The notes: a model not told the origin generated them from the sequence alone. Numbered from the stretch's first letter, positions 1 through 5,997 are shown. The stretch is 7,638 nucleotides of DNA from an uncultured Actinomycetes bacterium (GCA_903830745.1 CAIKVF010000033.1:1-7638), one strand, 5' to 3'. Translations and numbers: made by a program.

Positions 1-12
1 AACAACGCAGAT

Positions 13-29
13 AGTTGAACTACTCAACT
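13..29. terminator. Short inverted repeat spanning the folP2-type stop codon, possible weak terminator
   Basis: AGTTGA (13-18) and TCAACT (24-29) form a perfect 6-bp inverted repeat around a 5-nt loop. The TGA stop of the DHPS-family gene (complement of 24-26) lies inside the right arm. A TGA also reads on the plus strand at 16-18 in the left arm. The stem is AT-rich and no T-tract follows on either strand within the window, so it would be a weak terminator at best and may be chance. Confidence 0.2.
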
Positions 30-881
30 CGCTCCAATCAAGTGTTCCATGACGTCTCTAACTCTCACCGAGCCAGCAACATCATGTACCCGAAGAATAC
101 GACATCCCCCAGCGATTCCGATGGCGCTTGCTCCGAGTGACGGCTCTCGTCGCTCAGTAACGGGAAGGTCAAACATCACTCCGAGGAATGTTTTGTTTGA
201 TGAGGATAGAAGTAGGGGCGAACCGAGTGTTGCAAGTACTGAGGAGTCTCTGAGCAGTTGTAGCGACTGCGCCGCAGTTTTTCCAAGGTCGAGTCCCGCA
301 TCAATAATGATGCGGTCGTGTTCAATCCCCGCATCTAGTGCCCACTGTCGACGTTCCACGAGGAAATCCTTCACGGTCTCTGTGACATTGTCGTACTGCG
401 GGTTTGGGTCTGCAACACGTGGCTTCAGTCGAATGTGTGTGGCTACAACACTGGCGTTTGCCACGGCTGCGACTTTTAAATACTCCGGGTCAGCGAAACC
501 ACTGATGTCGTTACCAACACTCGCCCCTTCAGCGAAACATGCCTTCGCCACTGATGCGCGCCATGTATCAATGCTTAAAGGAACATCAAAGCGTTTCTTT
601 AACTCGCCAATGACTGGAACAACGCGCTCAAGCTCTTCGGCTTCGGTGACTTCGTCTCCGGGGCCGGCTTTCACGCCACCAACATCGAGGAGATCTGCCC
701 CTTCAGTAACGAGTTGTTCTGCACGAGCGAAAAAAGCGTCCAGGTCATAGGTTGCCGCGGGACTGAAAAAAGAGTCTTTTGTTCGGTTGAGAATGCCCAT
801 AACTAGGGCACGAGATGTGACGTCGAAGCGAGTCTCGCCAAGGCGAAGGCTGATTGAATGGCCAGGTTTAAATACCTGCAC
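24..881 (-). CDS. folP: Dihydropteroate synthase family protein, FolP2-type paralogue
   Basis: This 285-residue protein has the dihydropteroate synthase (pterin-binding TIM barrel) fold. Classical DHPS condenses dihydropterin pyrophosphate with p-aminobenzoate in cytosolic folate synthesis. Visible landmarks in order are MGILNRTKDSF (28-38), DVGGVKAGPG (66-75), SIDTW (103-107), NDISG (124-128), IIDAGLDLGKT (192-202), SSSNKTFLG with Lys230 (226-234) and RVHDV (264-268). The pterin-side residues Asn32, Asp105, Asn125, Asp194, Lys230 and Arg264 are kept. The p-aminobenzoate loop, normally GGESTRPG, reads GGVKAGPG, and NVTPDSF reads NRTKDSF. From memory this matches actinobacterial FolP2 (Rv1207 type) rather than FolP1; mycobacterial FolP2 is reported not to behave as a normal DHPS. 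The start is GTG at 881-879, the only usual start codon between an upstream in-frame TAG and the first motif. No Shine-Dalgarno is visible. It is transcribed away from the phosphotransferase gene. Family assignment is secure; catalytic activity is not. Confidence 0.9.
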   Translation of the reverse strand: MQVFKPGHSISLRLGETRFDVTSRALVMGILNRTKDSFFSPAATYDLDAFFARAEQLVTEGADLLDVGGVKAGPGDEVTEAEELERVVPVIGELKKRFDVPLSIDTWRASVAKACFAEGASVGNDISGFADPEYLKVAAVANASVVATHIRLKPRVADPNPQYDNVTETVKDFLVERRQWALDAGIEHDRIIIDAGLDLGKTAAQSLQLLRDSSVLATLGSPLLLSSSNKTFLGVMFDLPVTERREPSLGASAIGIAGGCRILRVHDVAGSVRVRDVMEHLIGAS

Positions 882-970
882 TAGAGGGCCATTTTCGTGA
901 ACACGCTGGTCAGCCTAACGGTGTTGGCACCTGCTGGAAGGGTGCTCTGACGCTGTTATCCTCGGCGTCT
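882..970. promoter_or_regulatory. Divergent intergenic region between the DHPS-family and phosphotransferase genes
   Basis: This 89-bp gap must hold the promoters of both diverging genes. On the plus strand TATCCT (957-962) fits the actinobacterial -10 form TAnnnT and lies 8 nt before the ATG at 971. On the minus strand TAGGCT (complement of 912-917) is a possible -10, which would give a leader of roughly 24 nt. No good -35 element is seen for either. A 5-bp inverted repeat (GCACC 927-931, GGTGC 941-945) is present but unremarkable. No Shine-Dalgarno precedes either start. Confidence 0.4.
957..962 (+). promoter_or_regulatory. Putative -10 element of the phosphotransferase-PAC2 operon
   Basis: TATCCT matches the -10 consensus at four of six positions, including the key T1, A2 and T6. 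It ends 8 nt before the ATG at 971, so transcription would begin at or within a base or two of the start codon. That fits a leaderless mRNA and the lack of a Shine-Dalgarno in CTCGGCGTCT. No -35 match is clear. Confidence 0.35.
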
Positions 971-2011
971 ATGGGAAATGACGTAATTGGAATAAATGCC
1001 GACAACGTCACTGCGTGGATGGCTGACAACGTAGGCGCTGTTGGCCCTCTCACTTTTGAACTTATTGCTGGTGGTCGCTCAAACCTCACCTACCGTGTCA
1101 CTGACGCGACTGGAAAGCACTTCGCGCTTCGACGCCCGCCAACAAGTCACGTGCTGCCAACGGCGCACGACATGGTTCGAGAGCACACCATCATTACGGC
1201 ACTTCATCCCCAGGGCATTCCAGTTGCCACACCACTCGGACTCTGCACCGATGAGGCAGTTAACGAGCGTCCTTTCTACGTAATGGAATTCGTCGAAGGC
1301 GCAATCCTTCGCGACAGAAAAGATGCTGAAAATGCATTCGATGTGCCAACTCGAGAAGTAATTGGTGCAAACCTTGCTTCAACACTTGTTCGTCTTCACG
1401 AAGTGGACATTGAAGAAGCTGGCCTCAGCAGTCTTGCTCGCCACGACGGATACATTGAGCGTCAATTAAAGCGCTGGCGCACACAGTTTGATCAAATGCA
1501 GGTTGAGGGATATGGACACGGCGGACTCGTCGAAGCTGTTGGTGCACAACTCGCAGCATCAATTCCGACCCAGCAACGCGTTTCAATCGTTCACGGTGAC
1601 TACCGACTCGACAACACAGTCCTTGACGAACACGGTCGTGTGAAGGCAATCCTCGACTGGGAGATCTGCACCCTCGGTGACCCAATGGCTGACCTTGGTC
1701 TTCTTCTCGTGTACTGGTCAGAGCGCTCTGATGCATCCGCTGCACTCTTAGGTGCAGCTCCCACAACCGCCGACGGCTTTGCTAACCGTGCAGGAGTTCT
1801 AGAGGCGTACGCGAAGCACACGTCACTCGACGTGAGCCATGTTTCGTACTATCAAGCATTTGGTTACTGGAAACTTGCCTGCATTTTGCAGGGAGTCTTC
1901 GCTCGCTACAGTGCCGGAGCAACTGCAGGAGACACTGGCAGCGTGAGCGAATTCCCTACGCACATCACCATGCTGGCTGAACTTGCGAAGCAGACCTTGG
2001 AGCAAGGTTGA
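971..2011 (+). CDS. APH-fold phosphotransferase, ACAD10/ACAD11-associated type
   Basis: This 346-residue cytosolic protein has the aminoglycoside-phosphotransferase/choline-kinase fold. Visible are a glycine-rich ATP loop AGGRSNLTYRV (33-43), FALRRPP (51-57), the hinge-like YVMEFVEG (103-110), the catalytic-loop motif VHGDYRLDN (207-215, catalytic Asp210 and metal-binding Asn215) and the DFG-equivalent ILDWE (227-231, Asp229). Length and the phrases VHGDYRLDN and DWEICTLGDPMADLG are typical of the subfamily that forms the N-terminal domain of eukaryotic ACAD10/ACAD11 and is encoded beside acyl-CoA dehydrogenases in bacteria. Relatives such as human ACAD11 and the Pseudomonas levulinate protein LvaA phosphorylate 4-hydroxyacyl-CoAs. 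I infer a hydroxyacyl-CoA-type substrate rather than an aminoglycoside; the sequence does not prove it. The stop TGA shares its last base with the ATG of the PAC2 gene. A dehydrogenase of the matching type lies at 6952-7638. Confidence 0.88.
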   Translation: MGNDVIGINADNVTAWMADNVGAVGPLTFELIAGGRSNLTYRVTDATGKHFALRRPPTSHVLPTAHDMVREHTIITALHPQGIPVATPLGLCTDEAVNERPFYVMEFVEGAILRDRKDAENAFDVPTREVIGANLASTLVRLHEVDIEEAGLSSLARHDGYIERQLKRWRTQFDQMQVEGYGHGGLVEAVGAQLAASIPTQQRVSIVHGDYRLDNTVLDEHGRVKAILDWEICTLGDPMADLGLLLVYWSERSDASAALLGAAPTTADGFANRAGVLEAYAKHTSLDVSHVSYYQAFGYWKLACILQGVFARYSAGATAGDTGSVSEFPTHITMLAELAKQTLEQG

Positions 2012-2892
2012 TGGACGACGAAATCTACGACCGCATAATTTTTCTTGCTGACCCAGAACTAAACGAACCAGTTCTTGTTGTCTGCCTCGACGGATGGATT
2101 GACGCAGGAAGCGGTGCCAGCACCGCTCTCAGCACCATGCTCGACACCATTCACACCGAAGTGCTCGCGACCTTTGATACTGAGTTCTTTATTGATCAGC
2201 GTGCTCGTCGCCCAGTTGCTCGAATCATTGACGGCATCACCACTGAACTCACCTGGCCAGAGATTCAACTGCGCTACGGAAAAGATGGCGATGGCGCAGA
2301 CATGCTGTTCCTTATTGGCCCAGAACCTGACTTTCACTGGAGTGACTTCATTGATGTGGTCACCGACGCTGCTGGGCGCTTTGATGTTCGCCTCGTAGTT
2401 GGACTTGGAGCATTCCCAGCCCCAACTCCTCACACTCGCCCAGTTCGAATCATTGGCACCGCTCCAATGGCGAGCGCGCACCTGTTGCCACTTGTTGGCA
2501 CGGTTTCGGGGGAGCTCGAAGTTCCTGCTGGCATTAGTGCAGCACTAGAGCTTGGATTCGCTGAAGTAGACATGGACGTCATTACCCTCTGGGCACGTGT
2601 TCCTCACTACGTTGCTGGTATGCCCTACCCGCAGGCAGCAGCCGCTCTTATTGAAGGACTTGCACGCATTGGTGGACTCACCCTTGACGCCAGTCACCTT
2701 CGCGCCTCTGCCGACGAAGCTCGCCAGCGCGTTGATGATCTTGTAACGAACAACCCTGATCATTCCTCAATGGTTGAAGAGTTAGAAGAAGTTGCTGACG
2801 AGGTTGAAGGCACTTCACTTGGTGAAGAACTACCTAGCGGTGATGAACTGGCTGAAGAGCTCGAGCGCTTCTTGCGCGGCGAAGCGAGCTAA
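2011..2892 (+). CDS. PAC2 family protein (proteasome-assembly-chaperone-like)
   Basis: This 293-residue protein belongs to the PAC2 family (formerly DUF75), found in archaea and widely in Actinobacteria (Rv2125-like proteins of M. tuberculosis) and related to eukaryotic proteasome assembly chaperone 2. Family features are the opening strand PVLVVCLDGWIDAGSG (20-35), GLGAFPAPTPHTRPVRIIGT (131-150) and the helical block GISAALELGFA through PHYVAGMPYPQAA (174-210). A proteasome-related role in Pup-using actinobacteria is proposed but unproven. The C-terminus (about 250-290) is strongly acidic, probably helical, and ends in EELERFLRG, as in many actinobacterial relatives. I chose ATG 2011 over TTG 2008: it gives a 1-nt TGATG junction with the upstream kinase stop, the usual sign of translational coupling. 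No signal peptide or membrane segment is seen. The stop overlaps the convergent metallopeptidase gene by 4 nt, so no intrinsic terminator fits between them. Confidence 0.88.
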   Translation: MDDEIYDRIIFLADPELNEPVLVVCLDGWIDAGSGASTALSTMLDTIHTEVLATFDTEFFIDQRARRPVARIIDGITTELTWPEIQLRYGKDGDGADMLFLIGPEPDFHWSDFIDVVTDAAGRFDVRLVVGLGAFPAPTPHTRPVRIIGTAPMASAHLLPLVGTVSGELEVPAGISAALELGFAEVDMDVITLWARVPHYVAGMPYPQAAAALIEGLARIGGLTLDASHLRASADEARQRVDDLVTNNPDHSSMVEELEEVADEVEGTSLGEELPSGDELAEELERFLRGEAS

Positions 2893-3470
2893 GCAGTTTC
2901 TACGTCTGCTTCTTCAATTCGAAGACCAAGTCCCAGCGCGTAGCCCTCAAGGTAGAGCTCACTGTCATCTTGACGAGGGTGTCGATTAGCAATTTCATAA
3001 AACGCCGGTGAGTGGTCCGCCACCTGCAAGTGCGCCAGTTCATGAACAAGTACTGCATCAATGACCCATTCTGGGCACTGGCGAAGTCGACTCGAAACTC
3101 GAATTTCTTTTGTTCCAGGTGAACACGATGCCCAGCGTGCTTGTTGATTAGTTACCCAGCGAACTGATACTGGCTCCACACCGTCGTTGTACTGGGCCGC
3201 AAGAAGACGTGCGCGCTCTTCGAGCATTCCGTCACCAGCAGCGACTTGTGGACGCTGCGTCAATAAGCGCTCAACGAGTTCATCAACAAATATCGTCCGG
3301 TCTTTTCCGCGAACGTTTGCTGGAATCTGAACAATGATGCGACTACCCGACCAGTGAGCAGTTCCAGTTTTCTTCCTGCGAGCAGAAGATTGAATCTCAA
3401 CCTCAGGACGGTCAAAACGTGGTGGCTCAATAAGAACAGTTGTGTCACCGGTCTTAGAACTTTTTGCCAT
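2889..3470 (-). CDS. YgjP/SprT-like M48-type zinc metallopeptidase (DUF45 family)
   Basis: This 193-residue protein carries VLVHELAHLQVADHSPAF (141-158), with the HExxH zinc motif at His143-Glu144-His147 and a third probable ligand, His153. Before it lies VRWVTNQQARWASCS (103-117), corresponding to the family signature around RWGSC, then IRVSSRLRQCPEWVIDAVLVHE. This order is the DUF45/YgjP (SprT-like) layout. The first 80 or so residues are the basic, lower-complexity region usual for the group, including IIVQIPANVRGK. It is predicted to be cytosolic, since no signal peptide or membrane helix is visible. The substrate is unknown for most of the family. Its ATG (3470-3468) overlaps the leuS TAA by one base (TAATG), so the two are probably cotranscribed and translationally coupled. 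The 3' end overlaps the convergent PAC2 gene by 4 nt (2889-2892). I give no gene symbol because none is established for the actinobacterial form. Confidence 0.87.
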   Translation of the reverse strand: MAKSSKTGDTTVLIEPPRFDRPEVEIQSSARRKKTGTAHWSGSRIIVQIPANVRGKDRTIFVDELVERLLTQRPQVAAGDGMLEERARLLAAQYNDGVEPVSVRWVTNQQARWASCSPGTKEIRVSSRLRQCPEWVIDAVLVHELAHLQVADHSPAFYEIANRHPRQDDSELYLEGYALGLGLRIEEADVETA

Positions 3471-5938
3471 TAGATAATTATGTTCACCAAACGTGGTGGA
3501 ACACAGACAATACGCTTTGGTGCAGCGCCACCCAGGGCACTGATTGTTTCTGGATCACTAAGTGCTGCTGCCTGAGCGTCGGCTTCGCTGACGCTTGGTG
3601 CAACGTTCACTCGTGACTTCACCTTGCCATTGATCTGAACAACCATGACAACCGTTTCTTCAACAGTGAGTGCAGGGTCAGCAACTGGCCAGCTCTGTAG
3701 GTGGACTGACTTCTCGCCCGGAAGTCGCTGTTCCCAAAGTTCTGCCGTGATGTGTGGCGCCATAGGAGCCAGCAACTTCAACATGATGTTGAGTGAGTCG
3801 TCAAGCGTTTCGCGGTGCGCGCCTTGGTCCGAACGAGCTTGCTTAGAAACCGTGTTGAGCAGTTCCATAAGTGCTGCAACTGCCGTGTTGTAGCTCCAAC
3901 GCTCGAGGTCTGATGTGACTCGAACAATTGTGCGGTGAACTGCCTGCTTCACTGCGAGGTCAGTCTCGTCAAAGGTGTCGTGGAAGTTAACTTCGTCGTA
4001 CTGACTGAGCCTCACTATGCGGTCAATAAACCTGGCACAGCCTTCAATAACGTCTTCAGTCTGCTCAGTCCAGTCAACATCATCGGCTGGTGGTCCAACA
4101 AAGAGGTGGAACAAACGAAGTCCGTCAGCACCCACGCGGTCGTAGTACTTCTCAGGTGCAATCAGGTTGCCCTTGGACTTAGACATCTTTGAGCCGTCGA
4201 GTCGAATCATTCCCTGGGTAAAGAGTCGCTTAAAAGGTTCGCGTGGAAGACCAGGTGCAATTCCTACGTCAACGAGAGCCTTTACGTAGAAGCGTGCGTA
4301 GAGCAAGTGCAAAATAGCGTGCTCGATGCCGCCAATGTACTGATCGACTGGCATCCACTTCTTAACTTGTTCAGGATCAAATGGCTTACCCGTAGTGAAC
4401 GGATCAGCGAAACGAAGGAAGTACCAAGAAGAGTCAGTGAAGGTATCCATGGTGTCGGCTTCGCGTCGTGCCGGCCCGCCACAGTTGTGACAGGTAGTGT
4501 TTCTAAAACCTTCGTGCGTTGCGAGTGGCGACTGACCACTCTTATCCATGTTCACGTCGTCTGGCGCCACGACTGGAAGTTGTTCTGCGGGGACAGGCAA
4601 CATTCCGCACTTGTCACAGTAAATAATTGGTATTGGACATCCCCAGAAACGCTGGCGAGAAACGAGCCAGTCACGAAGGCGGTAGTTGACCTTTACGAGT
4701 CCACTCGCCTTCTCTTCTAGAAACTTCGCAGCTGCCTTCTTCGCAGTTTCGACGTCCATTGCGTCCATGAACCCAGAGTTGATGTGAAGTCCATCGCCTG
4801 AGTACGCGCCACCCTCAAAGTCAGCTGGCGTTTCGATGGTTCGAACAATTGGAAGGCCGTGAACCTTAGCGAATGCGAAGTCGCGCTCATCTTCTGCAGG
4901 AACGGCCATGATCGCGCCAGTTCCGTAGGTTCCAAGTACGTAGTCAGCAACGTAGACCGGAACTTTTTCATTATTAAAAGGATTGATGACGTAACTACCG
5001 GTGAAAGCACCACGCTTGTCGAGTCCGGCTCCCGCATCTGAAGACGCGGTGCGCTCAAGTTCACTCGCGGCATTAGCGCGCTCTACCAGTGCCTGGACGT
5101 TTGCACGCTGGTCATCTGTTGTGAGTTCACCAAGTAGTGGATGCTCAGGAGCAACAACCGCGTACGTGACACCGAATCCAGTATCTGGGCGAGTTGTAAA
5201 GACGCGAAGTCCCTTAGAAGGGTCACTAGCAAGTGCGAGTTCAAACTCAACACCCTCAGATCTTCCAATCCAGTTTCGCTGCATTGTTTTAACGCGCTCT
5301 GGCCACTCAAGTGTGTCAATGTCGTTAAGAAGTTCTTCGGCGTAGTCGGTGATTTTAAAGAACCACTGCTCAAGATTCTTTCGCTCCACTAGGTCTCCCG
5401 AGCGGTCACACGTTCCATCAGCGTTTACTTGTTCGTTCGCGAGCACTGTTGCACATCCAGGACACCAGTTCACTGGTGCATTTGCGCGGTACGCGAGTCC
5501 GTTTTTGTAGAACTCAATAAAGATTGTCTGCGCCCACTTCATGTAATCAGGGTTGTGACTGAACACTTCACGGCGCCAGTCGTACACAGCACCGAGACGG
5601 TGAATCGAATTCTTCAGTTCCTTCATTCGCTCGTCAGTGAAGATACGAGGGTGCGACCCAGCCTTAATGGCAGCGTTCTCTGCCGGGAGGCCAAATGAGT
5701 CAAAACCCAGCGGCGAAAGGACAGCTTTTCCGAGCATGGTTTGGTAGCGAACTAATAGGTCGCCGAATGTGTAGTTACGGACGTGGCCCTGGTGCGCAGC
5801 TCCCGATGGGTACGGGTACATACAAAGTGCATAAAAGCGCTCGCGAGGGTCATCGTTGTCGACTTGGTAGGTGCCCTCGGTCAACCAGCGTTCTTGCCAC
5901 TTGGACTCAACGTGGGTTACATCAAAGGGACGGGCCAT
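3470..5938 (-). CDS. leuS: Leucyl-tRNA synthetase (class Ia, bacterial type)
   Basis: This 822-residue enzyme charges tRNA-Leu with leucine in the cytosol, using ATP. The class I HIGH box reads HQGH (49-52) within MYPYPSGAAHQGHVRNYT, and the KMSKS loop is intact at 584-588. The CP1 editing domain carries the threonine-rich FTTRPDTGFGVTY (Thr248, Thr249, Arg250, Thr253) and GTGAIMAVPAEDERDFAFA with the conserved editing Asp350, so proofreading is expected. The first zinc site has Cys159, Cys162 and Cys177, but the fourth position reads Ser180. The second zinc site is complete (Cys441, Cys444, Cys483, Cys486) before the family's TMDTFTDSSWYF. The C-terminal part has QINGKVKSRVNV of the tRNA-binding domain. 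Length is normal for a bacterial LeuRS. ATG at 5938-5936 is preceded 7 nt upstream by TAGAAT, a good -10, and there is no Shine-Dalgarno, so the mRNA is probably leaderless. No T-box leader is possible in the 59-bp gap. It overlaps the metallopeptidase start by one base. Confidence 0.98.
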   Translation of the reverse strand: MARPFDVTHVESKWQERWLTEGTYQVDNDDPRERFYALCMYPYPSGAAHQGHVRNYTFGDLLVRYQTMLGKAVLSPLGFDSFGLPAENAAIKAGSHPRIFTDERMKELKNSIHRLGAVYDWRREVFSHNPDYMKWAQTIFIEFYKNGLAYRANAPVNWCPGCATVLANEQVNADGTCDRSGDLVERKNLEQWFFKITDYAEELLNDIDTLEWPERVKTMQRNWIGRSEGVEFELALASDPSKGLRVFTTRPDTGFGVTYAVVAPEHPLLGELTTDDQRANVQALVERANAASELERTASSDAGAGLDKRGAFTGSYVINPFNNEKVPVYVADYVLGTYGTGAIMAVPAEDERDFAFAKVHGLPIVRTIETPADFEGGAYSGDGLHINSGFMDAMDVETAKKAAAKFLEEKASGLVKVNYRLRDWLVSRQRFWGCPIPIIYCDKCGMLPVPAEQLPVVAPDDVNMDKSGQSPLATHEGFRNTTCHNCGGPARREADTMDTFTDSSWYFLRFADPFTTGKPFDPEQVKKWMPVDQYIGGIEHAILHLLYARFYVKALVDVGIAPGLPREPFKRLFTQGMIRLDGSKMSKSKGNLIAPEKYYDRVGADGLRLFHLFVGPPADDVDWTEQTEDVIEGCARFIDRIVRLSQYDEVNFHDTFDETDLAVKQAVHRTIVRVTSDLERWSYNTAVAALMELLNTVSKQARSDQGAHRETLDDSLNIMLKLLAPMAPHITAELWEQRLPGEKSVHLQSWPVADPALTVEETVVMVVQINGKVKSRVNVAPSVSEADAQAAALSDPETISALGGAAPKRIVCVPPRLVNIII

Positions 5939-5950
5939 TTATACATTCTA
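5939..5950 (-). promoter_or_regulatory. leuS: Putative leuS -10 element at leaderless distance
   Basis: On the minus strand TAGAAT (complement of 5945-5950) matches TATAAT at five of six positions. It is followed by GTATAA and then directly by the leuS ATG. A transcript starting 7 nt after the hexamer would begin at the A of ATG. No Shine-Dalgarno could exist in such an mRNA. No strong -35 is seen at 16-18 nt. Confidence 0.5.
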
Positions 5951-5968
5951 GGGAAATTTGGGAAGCAG

Positions 5969-5980
5969 CCTGACCTCAGG
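5969..5980. promoter_or_regulatory. Short palindrome between divergent promoters, possible operator
   Basis: CCTGACCTCAGG has 5-bp inverted arms, CCTGA and TCAGG, around a CC centre. It lies almost exactly midway in the 59-bp gap between leuS and the hydrolase gene, where the -35 regions of both proposed promoters would fall. A dimeric regulator could bind there, but arms this short arise by chance fairly often. Confidence 0.25.
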
Positions 5981-5985
5981 ACAGA

Positions 5986-5991
5986 TAGATT
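5986..5991 (+). promoter_or_regulatory. Putative -10 element of the hydrolase gene at leaderless distance
   Basis: TAGATT fits TAnnnT and matches the -10 consensus at four positions. The 6 nt CATTTC separate it from the ATG at 5998, so a transcript starting 7 nt downstream would begin at the start codon. There is no Shine-Dalgarno close enough to help; the nearest purine run, AGGA (5978-5981), is too far away. A -35 is not evident at standard spacing. Confidence 0.45.
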
Positions 5992-5997
5992 CATTTC

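Noticed and set aside
1..18. 3' end of a convergent plus-strand gene ending at TGA 16-18
   Set aside because: Only five codons are visible, which cannot support a gene call.
49..750. Long plus-strand open frame opposite the DHPS-family gene (233 codons)
   Set aside because: It lies wholly antisense to a gene with clear family motifs, and its product is Ser/Thr/Arg-rich low-complexity sequence with no recognisable fold. It is a shadow of the minus-strand codon usage.
971..2011. Aminoglycoside resistance gene
   Set aside because: The APH fold is shared, but the VHGDYRLDN and DWEICTLGDPMADLG signatures point to the ACAD10/11-associated subfamily, and there are no mobile elements or other resistance genes.
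2911..2925. Inverted repeat TCTTC-AATTC-GAAGA just past the PAC2 stop as a terminator
   Set aside because: The stem is only 5 bp and AT-rich, no T-tract follows, and it lies within the C-terminal codons of the metallopeptidase, so coding constraint explains it.
4307..4720. Plus-strand open frame of 137 codons inside leuS
   Set aside because: It is antisense to the conserved zinc and catalytic core of leuS, with no recognisable motif. Other antisense frames within 3645-5973 were dropped for the same reason.
5939..5997. T-box or other leader riboswitch upstream of leuS
   Set aside because: The gap to the divergent gene is 59 bp, far too short for a T-box, and the -10 hexamer sits next to the ATG.
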